A DNA stretch of 12,589 bases from contig CABRZA010000069.1 of NCBI GenBank assembly GCA_902475285.1, forward strand, positions 1 through 12,589, read 5' to 3'. The notes below the pieces were generated by a model that was not told the DNA's origin, made no database searches, and was given only the letters and a program-made list of their open reading frames with translations. This document shows, in pieces, positions 1-6,335 of this stretch. This DNA comes from an uncultured Porphyromonadaceae bacterium (GTDB taxonomy: Bacteria; Bacteroidota; Bacteroidia; Bacteroidales; Muribaculaceae). The position numbers and the translations under genes are program-made. The number at the start of each line of letters is the position of its first letter. The stretch's first letter is position 1.

Positions 1-13
1 TTTTTTCCCGACG

Positions 14-658
14 ATGGAGAACCTTCTTTACATATTGCCCCGAGGAATAGCGATAGGCATGCTGATATCCGCCCCTATGGGGCCCATCGGCATGCTGGTG
101 ATTCAACGCACCCTCAGCAAGGGGAGGTGGCCCGCATTCTTCACCGGCATAGGAGCCGCTTTGAGCGACCTCATATACTGCCTTCTCACTGGTTTATGCC
201 TCAGCTTCGTCACGGACTTTATCGACAGCCACAGGTTCATCATCCAGATTATAGGCAGCGTGGTGCTCGCGGCTTTCGGCATATATCTGTTCAAGAAAAA
301 TCCCACGCGCGCCCTCAAAGCCGTCGACACATCGGCATCGAGCAATTGGAGCGACGTTGTGTCGGGCTTCTTCCTCACTTTCTCCAATCCGCTTATTCTC
401 TTTTTTATAATAGGTCTTTTTGCGCGTTTCAACTTCATATTGCCGGAGTTCACCGTGTTCCACCACATATGGGCCTATGCCACGATACTCTCGGGTGCGG
501 TGCTGTGGTGGTATTTAGTCACCACGCTGGTGTCGCGCCTGGGCAAGCGCATCAATGTGCGCTCGCTTAAGCTCATCAACCGTATAATAGGCCTCATACT
601 CATCTTCATGGCAATCGTCGGTATCCTGATGGGCGCCTTCGACATGCATGTTTTCTGA
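14..658 (+). CDS. LysE/RhtB-family amino-acid exporter
   Basis: A 214-residue integral membrane protein of the LysE/RhtB superfamily, whose members export amino acids or similar small molecules across the inner membrane; the substrate cannot be read from the sequence. The family pattern is clear: an N-terminal hydrophobic segment with the short motif APMGPIG (residues 20-26), a second segment with GAALSDLIY (47-55), then FLTFSNPLILFF (120-131), and further hydrophobic stretches at about 76-93, 153-172 and 186-208. This makes about six membrane segments, the usual number and length for the family. The chosen ATG has no Shine-Dalgarno sequence; only 13 bases precede it in the window, so its promoter lies outside. 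The stop overlaps the next gene by 11 bases, which suggests one transcript with the CBM9-like gene and cca. Isoleucine is encoded mostly by ATA (about 16 of 28). Confidence 0.9.
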   Translation: MENLLYILPRGIAIGMLISAPMGPIGMLVIQRTLSKGRWPAFFTGIGAALSDLIYCLLTGLCLSFVTDFIDSHRFIIQIIGSVVLAAFGIYLFKKNPTRALKAVDTSASSNWSDVVSGFFLTFSNPLILFFIIGLFARFNFILPEFTVFHHIWAYATILSGAVLWWYLVTTLVSRLGKRINVRSLKLINRIIGLILIFMAIVGILMGAFDMHVF

Positions 659-1283
659 TCATAACGACTTTCGTCAATTTCCTTCCATCATGCCTCATTC
701 ACCTATCGAAATCACCCGCACGCCCGGGGATAGCCGCGCCATAGCATGCCGCAACGGCTGGCCAGGCAACGACGCCCCGGCCGAAGCGGCGTTCAGCATA
801 AGCTACGACGACGAATATCTCAAAGTATCGTTCACCACCACCGCAGGCACACGCCTGGAATGCCGCACCGAGCAGGGGCCGGTGAGCTCCGACAGCTGCG
901 TGGAGATTTTCATAAAACCCGAAGGAAGCGACGAATACTGGAACTTCGAATTCAACTGCGCCGGCGTGGCCAACGCCTCGCACCGCCGCACGCGCCCCGA
1001 GCCGGTGCGCCTCACGGCGGAAGAACTCGCCACAATAGTACGCCGGCCCGAAGGCGACGTGCCCGACGGATGCTGCGACACACCGCGCACCTGGCGTCTG
1101 GACGTGGCGATACCGTGGCGGCTCGCGGGCATCGTGCCAGCGGCAGGCTCGCGCTTCAAGGCCAATGTCTACGCATGCGCCTCAAAAGCCCTGCGCCCAT
1201 ACTATATGAGTTTCGCTCCCATAGCCACCGAGAAGCCCGACTTCCACCGTCCCGAACACTTTGTCGATTTCATACTGAGATGA
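648..1283 (+). CDS. CBM9-like domain protein, no signal peptide
   Basis: A 211-residue protein resembling the stand-alone carbohydrate-binding family 9-like proteins of Bacteroidota. The signs are a beta-rich layout with SISYDDEYLKVSF (about residues 50-62), then DSCVEIFIKP and YWNFEFNCAG (about 82-105), a late segment WRLDVAIPW (about 149-157), and the C-terminal PDFHRPEHFVDF typical of the family. Relatives are often fused to, or encoded beside, polysaccharide-degrading enzymes; this one is alone, has no recognisable signal peptide or membrane segment, and sits between an exporter and a tRNA-processing enzyme. Ligand and role are unknown. It overlaps the upstream gene by 11 bases and shares ATGA with cca. 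A second ATG at 690 (residue 15, MPHSPIEI) lies just before the conserved part and could be the real start, which would remove the overlap with lysE. Neither start has a Shine-Dalgarno sequence. Confidence 0.78.
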   Translation: MFSDHNDFRQFPSIMPHSPIEITRTPGDSRAIACRNGWPGNDAPAEAAFSISYDDEYLKVSFTTTAGTRLECRTEQGPVSSDSCVEIFIKPEGSDEYWNFEFNCAGVANASHRRTRPEPVRLTAEELATIVRRPEGDVPDGCCDTPRTWRLDVAIPWRLAGIVPAAGSRFKANVYACASKALRPYYMSFAPIATEKPDFHRPEHFVDFILR

Positions 1284-2728
1284 CCGCAGAGCACTACCAC
1301 ACCATACTCGACTATATCAGGCACACCATCGCCGGCACGCAGTGGGAGGGCAAGGTGTATGCCGTGGGCGGCTGCTGCCGAGATGAAATACTCGGCGTCG
1401 ACATCAACGACATCGACCTTGCCGTTGAGCTCGCCGGCGGCGGCATAGGCTTTGCCGACTGGCTTTTCGACCAGGGACTGACGGTGAAGGAGCCGGTACG
1501 CTTCCCTTCGTTCGGCACGGCTCGCGTGGAGCTCGCCGACTTTCCCGACGTGGAGGTTGAATTCGTGCAGACGCGCGCCGAGAAGTATACCGACAGCACG
1601 CGCCGCGACCCCACGACGGTCTTCGGCAGCATCGAGGCCGACTGCCGCCGGCGCGACCTCACCATCAACGCCCTCTACTACGACATAAGCCGCCGGGAGA
1701 TGCTCGACATCCTCGGATGCAGCATCGACGACATCCACAACCACATAATACGCACACCTGCCGACCCGCAGGTGACCTTCGACGACGACCCTGTGCGCAT
1801 ACTCCGCGCCATACGCTTCGCCGCGCGCTACGGATGGGAGATACAACCGTCGACTTTCGAAGGCATGAAGGCCAATGCCGAAAGGCTGAAGATTGTTCGC
1901 CCCGAGAGGATGCAGGCTGAATTCAACAAGATGCTTTTCGGCCCGAACCCGAGCCGCGCGCTGGAGCTGCTGCGCCTTTCGGGCGCCCTCCCTTACATCT
2001 TCGAGCCGGCTGCCGCGCTGCCGCGCATACAGCAGGGACCGCTGCACTTCGGCACGGTGTGGGAACATACACTCGCCGTGGTAGACAATGTACCTCCCGT
2101 GCCGGTGCTGCGCCTGGCGGCGCTCTGCCACGACATAGGCAAAATCGAAGCAGGCACCACCGGCAAGGACGGCCGCATCACCTTCCCTCGCCACGAGCAC
2201 CGCGGGCTGCACCTCACGCGCGCGGCTCTCCGTCGCCTGCACTACGACAGCTCCGACATAGTGAAGGTGTGTTTCCTCATTGCCAACCACAAGGCAGCCA
2301 AGAACTGGGGTCCGCACGCCGAGAAGATGACCGACATGGACCTACGCAGGCTGCAAAGCACATGCGGTACGGCCGTGCGCTTCAACCGCCTCCTCGAGCT
2401 CATCGACGCCGACAACCGCGCCTTCGCACCCGAACACGCACAGACCGAACAGGTGGCAGCCATACGGCGCCGCTCGGAGGATCTCATAGCCGCAGGCACG
2501 GCGCTGTTCAGCTTCAAGCAGAAGCTCCCGCTGGCCAGGATACGGAAAATAAAAGGCCTCGGCCCCAACGACAAGGCGGAGTCCTACGTGGAATATGTGC
2601 GAAACCTCCTTCTCAACGACCCCACACTGAGCAAAGTCGAGCTGGCCGCACGCCTGAGCGCCTACAACCCCGGCAAAAAGCTCGGCACAGCTTCACGCCC
2701 GCGCAGGAGATCATCGCGCAAGAAGTGA
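1280..2728 (+). CDS. cca: CCA tRNA nucleotidyltransferase with HD domain
   Basis: A 482-residue class II nucleotidyltransferase of the CCA-adding/poly(A) polymerase family. The head domain has GG at 30-31, RD at 34-35 and the metal-binding pair D44/D46 in DINDIDLAVE; RRDLTINALYYD (124-135) and DDPVRILRAIRFAARYGW (169-186) are the nucleotide-selection and neck signatures. A C-terminal HD domain follows (H284-D285 in ALCHDIGKIE, H305 and H307 further on), then a basic tail RPRRRSSRKK. It should add CCA to tRNA 3' ends, and all four tRNA genes close by lack encoded CCA. A poly(A) polymerase role is possible but less likely in this phylum. The start was set at 1280 because ATG there overlaps the previous stop as ATGA and begins the conserved domain; the frame stays open back to 746, but that part is an out-of-frame reading of the CBM9-like gene. 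Confidence 0.93.
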   Translation: MTAEHYHTILDYIRHTIAGTQWEGKVYAVGGCCRDEILGVDINDIDLAVELAGGGIGFADWLFDQGLTVKEPVRFPSFGTARVELADFPDVEVEFVQTRAEKYTDSTRRDPTTVFGSIEADCRRRDLTINALYYDISRREMLDILGCSIDDIHNHIIRTPADPQVTFDDDPVRILRAIRFAARYGWEIQPSTFEGMKANAERLKIVRPERMQAEFNKMLFGPNPSRALELLRLSGALPYIFEPAAALPRIQQGPLHFGTVWEHTLAVVDNVPPVPVLRLAALCHDIGKIEAGTTGKDGRITFPRHEHRGLHLTRAALRRLHYDSSDIVKVCFLIANHKAAKNWGPHAEKMTDMDLRRLQSTCGTAVRFNRLLELIDADNRAFAPEHAQTEQVAAIRRRSEDLIAAGTALFSFKQKLPLARIRKIKGLGPNDKAESYVEYVRNLLLNDPTLSKVELAARLSAYNPGKKLGTASRPRRRSSRKK

Positions 2729-2765
2729 GCGCTCCTTGCCGATAAGCACTCCAACGACCATGTAC

Positions 2766-2808
2766 AAAAAAACGTCGTTCCGACATGCTTTCGCACATCG
2801 GAGCGACG
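2766..2808 (-). terminator. Rho-independent terminator of the tRNA operon
   Basis: On the minus strand a 16-position stem (one C/A mismatch and two G-U pairs) closes on a GAAA tetraloop and is followed by seven T. It begins four bases past the 3' end of the last tRNA-Leu. There is no T run on the plus-strand side, so it probably does not stop cca transcripts, which arrive from the opposite direction. Confidence 0.93.
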
Positions 2809-2812
2809 ATTG

Positions 2813-2896
2813 TGTCCGAGAGGAGATTCGAACTCCCACAGCCTTTCGGCCACTACCCCCTCAAAGTAGCGTGTCTACCAATTCCACCACCCGGAC
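2813..2896 (-). tRNA. tRNA-Leu(GAG), copy 1 (last in operon)
   Basis: An 84-base class II tRNA. The acceptor GTCCGGG pairs with CTCGGAC, the discriminator is A, the D arm region reads TGGTAGACACG, the anticodon stem CTACT/GGTAG closes a loop TTGAGGG with anticodon GAG, and the long variable arm has stem GCC-GAAA-GGC. The T arm has stem GGGAG/CTCCT around TTCGAAT. The bases after the discriminator are CAA, so CCA is not encoded and must be added. It reads CTC (and CTT) leucine codons, and CTC is frequent in this window. It is the fourth and last tRNA of the minus-strand operon. It differs from copy 2 at four bases that form two compensated pairs. Confidence 0.96.
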
Positions 2897-2923
2897 ATGA
2901 GGTATACTGTCGGCATATATGCA

Positions 2924-2940
2924 AGGAGGCTATGCCTCCT
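2924..2940. repeat. Small perfect hairpin between the two tRNA-Leu genes
   Basis: Inverted repeat AGGAGGC-TAT-GCCTCCT, a 7-bp stem with a three-base loop, in the spacer between the tRNA-Leu copies. It has no T run on either strand, so it is not a standard terminator. It may be a processing or stability element of the tRNA precursor. Confidence 0.6.
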
Positions 2941-2943
2941 CAC

Positions 2944-2976
2944 AAAAAACGGTTGACTACCGACAGCAATCAACCG
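2944..2976 (-). terminator. Possible internal terminator between tRNA-Leu copies
   Basis: On the minus strand CGGTTGA pairs with TCAACCG (7 bp, 13-base loop) and is followed by six T. It lies just after tRNA-Leu copy 2 and before copy 1, so it may reduce expression of the last tRNA. The stem is short and the loop large, so efficiency is probably partial. Part of the loop (CTGTCGG) can instead pair with CCGACAG about 46 bases downstream (plus positions 2907-2913). Confidence 0.5.
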
Positions 2977-2982
2977 CTTTGG

Positions 2983-3066
2983 TGTCCGAAATGAGATTCG
3001 AACTCACACAGCCTTTCGGCCACTACCCCCTCAAAGTAGCGTGTCTACCAATTCCACCATCCGGAC
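2983..3066 (-). tRNA. tRNA-Leu(GAG), copy 2
   Basis: An 84-base class II tRNA with acceptor GTCCGGA paired to TTCGGAC, discriminator A, anticodon stem CTACT/GGTAG, anticodon GAG, variable-arm stem GCC/GGC and T stem GTGAG/CTCAT. The bases after the discriminator read CAC, so no CCA is encoded. It is identical to copy 1 except at acceptor pair 7-66 (A-T instead of G-C) and T-stem pair 50-64 (T-A instead of G-C). It is third in the operon, 26 bases after a tRNA-Gly. Confidence 0.96.
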
Positions 3067-3092
3067 AAATGAGGCAAGCGTGAACTTGTTTG

Positions 3093-3165
<73 letters not shown>

Positions 3166-3210
3166 ATATTGTCCTTTGCTGCGCGGTAAAAATGATATTT
3201 CAATGTTCTG

Positions 3211-3283
<73 letters not shown>

Positions 3284-3307
3284 GTGCTCCCTTTCGGTTT
3301 TGCGATG

Positions 3308-3340
3308 CAAAGTTAGACACTTTTTTTGAACCGGCCAAAT
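3308..3340 (-). promoter_or_regulatory. Promoter of the tRNA operon
   Basis: On the minus strand TTTG is followed after 20 bases by TAACTTTG, a full match to the Bacteroidota primary sigma consensus (TTG, about 20 bases, TAnnTTTG). The next bases, CATCGCAAA, form a dyad with the TTTG (TTTGC-ATC-GCAAA). Just upstream (3352-3366) a T8/A6 block gives a possible UP-like A-tract. The first tRNA-Gly begins about 25 bases after the -7 element. Confidence 0.9.
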
Positions 3341-3428
3341 TTTCGGGCAACTTTTTTTTCAAAAAATGCACTCCAAAACGCCCCAAAACGATAATGCATT
3401 GAATTGACGCCACTTACAAAAGAAGGCC

Positions 3429-3466
3429 AAAAACAGCGGCAGACGCCTGTGTAGAGGCGTCTGCCG
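3429..3466 (-). terminator. Terminator after the cls-HD gene pair
   Basis: On the minus strand a perfect 11-bp stem CGGCAGACGCC/GGCGTCTGCCG with an 8-base loop is followed by CTG and five T. It lies 21 bases past the stop of the HD-domain gene and ahead of the tRNA promoter, so it separates the two transcription units. Confidence 0.88.
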
Positions 3467-3487
3467 GGCTTGCGCGGGTCGAAGCCC

Positions 3488-4105
3488 TCACATGGTCTTA
3501 TAGGCACGTTCGAGAATTGAAGATGCGAGGGTGTCGGCCACGTGGATGAGGGGCTGGAGCGACGTGGCTTTGGCAGCCTGACGATAGAAGCGCTCGTCGT
3601 CGCGCGAAAGATTCCAGGGCCCCATGTGCCAGCGTATGGCATAGATTTCGTCGTCGCGAAGGTCGAGGCCCGACTGAAGCAGGAGGATGACCGACTTCTC
3701 GCCGTGGCCCACGGGAAACTTTTCGTCGTGTATCTCGTAGACTTCGGCATCTTCGTAGATGCCGATTTCGTTGCGGCGTTTTTTCTTTACGAGGCAATAG
3801 AAGTCGGCCTTGCATACGTCGTGGAGAAGGGCGGCTATGGCCACGCTGTCGAGGGGAAGCTCATCGGCGAGGTCGGGGCGAGCCTCTATCATGTCGCGCC
3901 GCGCTGCTATGGCGGCGTCGTAAACGTTGAGCGAATGGTCGAGGAGACCGCCGGGATACGCTCCGTGGCCCTGCGAGGAAGCGGGAGCCTCGAAGAAGCC
4001 CCAGCTGTCGAGGTCTTCGAGCACATAGTCGATGTTCTGGCGACCGGTGTCGCGGAGTATTTTTTCGAAGCGCTCGCGGCGCTGCTGTTCGGGAGTGGGG
4101 TTCAT
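3488..4105 (-). CDS. HD-domain phosphohydrolase
   Basis: A 205-residue soluble protein with an HD-type metal-binding fold. The ordered motif is GGLLDHSLNVYDAA (H57), ALLHDVCKAD (H95-D96), VGHGEKS (H134), IRWHMG (H160) and LIHVADTLAS (H188, D191). This order resembles the HD part of YhaM/CBF1-type 3'-5' exoribonucleases, but the OB-fold that those enzymes carry at the N-terminus is absent, so RNA cleavage cannot be claimed. A nucleotide or phosphate-ester hydrolase is the safest description. The N-terminus (residues 1-35) is charged and probably helical. It starts 19 bases after the cls stop on the same strand, without a Shine-Dalgarno sequence, and is followed by a strong terminator, so it is the second gene of a cls transcript. 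Confidence 0.8.
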   Translation of the reverse strand: MNPTPEQQRRERFEKILRDTGRQNIDYVLEDLDSWGFFEAPASSQGHGAYPGGLLDHSLNVYDAAIAARRDMIEARPDLADELPLDSVAIAALLHDVCKADFYCLVKKKRRNEIGIYEDAEVYEIHDEKFPVGHGEKSVILLLQSGLDLRDDEIYAIRWHMGPWNLSRDDERFYRQAAKATSLQPLIHVADTLASSILERAYKTM

Positions 4106-4124
4106 GTGAAAGTTTATAAGAAAG

Positions 4125-5591
4125 TCAAAGCACTGGGCTTAGCAGACGCAGCACCGACTCGGCGACGCGCTTCTTTATGGGGCGTCGGCGCCATGCGGCC
4201 GGCAGGATGCGCGTGCTGCGCTCGAGGTCGGCCATGAAGAGGTCGGCTGCGCGACTGTTGAGCTCGCGTGAATAAAAGAAAAGGTTGGCCTCGAAATTAT
4301 AGTCGAAGCTGCGGAAATCAAAGTTGGTTGAGCCTATGCTTACAATGTCGTCGTCGACCACCACCATCTTCGAGTGGAGCATGCCGGCGTCGTACATATA
4401 TATCTTTATGCCGGCGCGGAGGCACTCCGACACATAGGAGGTGGAGGCATATGTGAGCATGGCCGAGTCGGAATGACGGGGTATTAGCACGCGGATGTCG
4501 ACATGGGCCAGGGCTGCCGACTCCATGGCCCTGAGCAAGCCCTCGGTGGGAAGGAAGTAGGGCGTCTGAATGTAAACGCGACGACGTGCCGTGGCTATGG
4601 CTTTTTGGAACACCAAGGCAATGTTCGACCACTGCGACGTGGGGCCCGAGGTGAGCATCTGCGCGGCCACACCGGGTACCATGGCCGTGCGGTGCGGGAA
4701 GTAGGAGGGCAACCAGGCAGGAATAGGCTCGTCGATGAGCTCGCGGCCCATGAAATGCCAGTCGACTGCGAACGAATACTGCAAGGCGGCTATAACGGGG
4801 CCGCTGACGCGCACATGTGTGTCGCGCCACGAGTCGAACTTGCGGCCACCGTCGATATAGCGGTCGGCCACGTTCATGCCGCCGAGGTATCCCACGGCGC
4901 CGTCGATTACGCAGAGCTTGCGGTGGTTGCGCCAGTTGACGCGCGTGCCGAGCTGCGGGAACGACACCTTGAAGAACGGATAGGCCTCTACCCCGCTCTC
5001 CCTCAACTTTTTGAAGAAGCGCGACCGCACATGGAAGGAACCCACATGGTCGTATATAAGGCGCACCTTCACGCCTGCGGCGGCACGCTCGGCGAGGATA
5101 GCGGCCAGACGCCGGCCCACTTTGTCGTCTTCGAAGATATAATACTGTATGTTTATGGAGTGTCGGGCGGCGCGTAGATCGGCTTCAAGGGCGTCGAACT
5201 TGGTTTGGCCGTCGGCAAAAATCTCCACCTCGTTGCCGGAATAGAACTGGGCACCCACCAGCGAGCGCCCGAGAGTGACGAGCTGTATGCCGGCGGAGCT
5301 CAGGCCAGCCTGATGCGGATCGGCTGCCGAACGGCCCTCGCGCTTGCGCAGGCGCCGGCGGTTGCGGCGCGATATCATGCGCTTGTTCTTGATATTGCGG
5401 CCGAAGAATACATACAGCACCAGCCCGACCACGGGCAGAAGCAGAAGAACCGTGACCCACGCGAGCGATTTTACGGGGTTGCGGTTCTCCGAAAGGATGA
5501 TGATGATGATAAGCAGAGTGGAAGCCACGGCGATCACTGCGAATGTCGTGTAGAGCCAGCCGGAGGCATAGAAACTGCTTATGTCAAACAT
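4125..5591 (-). CDS. cls: Cardiolipin synthase (phospholipase D family)
   Basis: A 488-residue membrane enzyme that joins two phosphatidylglycerol molecules, or related lipids, into cardiolipin. Two N-terminal membrane segments (about residues 13-33 and 43-63, the PLDc_N region) precede a basic stretch rich in R and K (65-85). Two complete HKD motifs follow: HRKLCVID (223-230) with GGMN after it, and HSKMVVVD (406-413) with IGSTNFDFRS after it. Length and layout match bacterial ClsA-type synthases, and both active-site halves are intact. The ATG at 5591 directly precedes the first membrane segment. The 68-base gap to the upstream gene holds no clear promoter or terminator, so it may be transcribed through from the pRiA4b-like gene at 6202-5660. 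The HD-domain gene follows after 19 bases. Confidence 0.93.
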   Translation of the reverse strand: MFDISSFYASGWLYTTFAVIAVASTLLIIIIILSENRNPVKSLAWVTVLLLLPVVGLVLYVFFGRNIKNKRMISRRNRRRLRKREGRSAADPHQAGLSSAGIQLVTLGRSLVGAQFYSGNEVEIFADGQTKFDALEADLRAARHSINIQYYIFEDDKVGRRLAAILAERAAAGVKVRLIYDHVGSFHVRSRFFKKLRESGVEAYPFFKVSFPQLGTRVNWRNHRKLCVIDGAVGYLGGMNVADRYIDGGRKFDSWRDTHVRVSGPVIAALQYSFAVDWHFMGRELIDEPIPAWLPSYFPHRTAMVPGVAAQMLTSGPTSQWSNIALVFQKAIATARRRVYIQTPYFLPTEGLLRAMESAALAHVDIRVLIPRHSDSAMLTYASTSYVSECLRAGIKIYMYDAGMLHSKMVVVDDDIVSIGSTNFDFRSFDYNFEANLFFYSRELNSRAADLFMADLERSTRILPAAWRRRPIKKRVAESVLRLLSPVL

Positions 5592-5659
5592 CAGAAATCA
5601 TCGTAAAAATATGCTGTGTTGTGCCGATGGTGCGCGTCCGCGCATCAGGGCATCAGAGG

Positions 5660-6202
5660 TCAATCGTCGAAGGAAATTTCATCGAAGTTGCCGGCCTCGA
5701 ACTCGTCGTCGGAGTATTCTTCCGAGCCGTAGAAGTCCTCATCGAGGTCGGTGACGGCAGTTTTGGCGTCGATTTTGGCATCGAACTCGTCGAGGTCGAC
5801 CATTTCGGGGGGCGGTGTGCCCATCGAGAGTGTGCACAGAGGGTCGCGGAGCTTCCTGCCGGTTATTGCCTTGGTCATCTCGATGAAGAAGCAGCGGTCG
5901 GTGAGGTAGTCGAACACATATAGGAGTTTCTGTCCGTCGTCGAGGATAAGCTCGTCGAGGGCTGTTTCGTCCATGAGCCACACGTCCTGTCCGGGGTCGG
6001 TGTCCATGTCCTCGAATGTGATTTCTTTCTCTTTCTCCCACTGGTCGTCGCAGAGGAAGAACGAACTCATCTGTCCGCTGTCGTAGCCCACGCTGTCGCA
6101 TATAGCCTTTTTCAGGTCGAGGAAGGTGGCAGTGGAGTCGATTTGAATCTCACGTTTGAAGTTGTCGACTTCGTCGGATACAATCCTGAAATTGAATATC
6201 AT
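5660..6202 (-). CDS. Acidic pRiA4b ORF-3-like protein
   Basis: A 180-residue protein resembling the plasmid pRiA4b ORF-3 family (also named after the IS1096 passenger TnpR in databases), common on Bacteroidota chromosomes with no proven function. The core is an N-terminal MIFNFRIVSDEVDNFKREIQI strand region, a helix TFLDLKKAICDSVGY (26-40), FFLCDDQWEKEKEITFEDM (48-66), and LLYVFDYLTDRCFFIEM (93-109). Family members often have a tryptophan-containing YxYDFGD-type segment here; this copy has YVFDYLTD. The last 48 residues are very acidic (about 20 D/E) and probably disordered. No transposase or inverted repeats are nearby, so the mobile-element name should not be taken literally. It has its own promoter at 6261-6292 and a leader with two small hairpins. 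Confidence 0.75.
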   Translation of the reverse strand: MIFNFRIVSDEVDNFKREIQIDSTATFLDLKKAICDSVGYDSGQMSSFFLCDDQWEKEKEITFEDMDTDPGQDVWLMDETALDELILDDGQKLLYVFDYLTDRCFFIEMTKAITGRKLRDPLCTLSMGTPPPEMVDLDEFDAKIDAKTAVTDLDEDFYGSEEYSDDEFEAGNFDEISFDD

Positions 6203-6212
6203 ATTAGAGTGT

Positions 6213-6250
6213 TTCAGTTTCTGAATAGAGCAGCCCTGCGGGCACGGCTC
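6213..6250 (-). other. Two small hairpins in the leader of the pRiA4b-like gene
   Basis: Between promoter and start codon the leader holds TTCAG-TTT-CTGAA (6213-6225) and a two-part stem in which GAGC pairs with GCTC and GCCC with GGGC (6228-6250). There is no T run after either, so they are not terminators. They could affect mRNA stability or ribosome access; no known riboswitch is recognised. Confidence 0.4.
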
Positions 6251-6260
6251 ATTTGCTCTG

Positions 6261-6292
6261 CGAAGATAGCAACATTACCGCCAATCTTGCAA
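6261..6292 (-). promoter_or_regulatory. Promoter of the pRiA4b-like gene
   Basis: On the minus strand TTTG is followed after 21 bases by TATCTTCG, one base away from the Bacteroidota TAnnTTTG element. It lies about 58 bases before the start codon and just downstream of phased A-tracts. Confidence 0.72.
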
Positions 6293-6294
6293 AC

Positions 6295-6321
6295 AAAAAG
6301 CAAAAAATTTCTAAAAAATTT
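6295..6321. repeat. Phased A-tracts with an A6T3 direct repeat
   Basis: The stretch holds A5 at 6295-6299 and two copies of AAAAAATTT (6302-6310 and 6313-6321) with an 11-base period. It sits directly upstream of the promoter of the pRiA4b-like gene and just past the mltG stop. Such phasing predicts curved DNA and may act as an UP-like element. I see no GC-rich hairpin here, so an mltG terminator is not evident. Confidence 0.5.
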
Positions 6322-6335
6322 ATTCCGAGGTCCTG

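Noticed and set aside
746..1279. A 178-residue N-terminal extension of cca in the same frame
   Set aside because: The extension is Arg/His-rich, overlaps the CBM9-like gene out of frame, and has no family similarity; the ATGA junction at 1280 is the natural start.
1202..2317. A 371-residue open frame on the minus strand across cca
   Set aside because: It lies wholly opposite well-conserved genes, has a Val/Ala/Glu/Arg-rich composition typical of antisense frames in GC-rich DNA, and shows no recognisable domain.
5592..5659. TGCGC/GCGCA hairpin between the pRiA4b-like gene and cls as a terminator
   Set aside because: The stem is only about 5 bp and is not directly followed by a T run on the minus strand.
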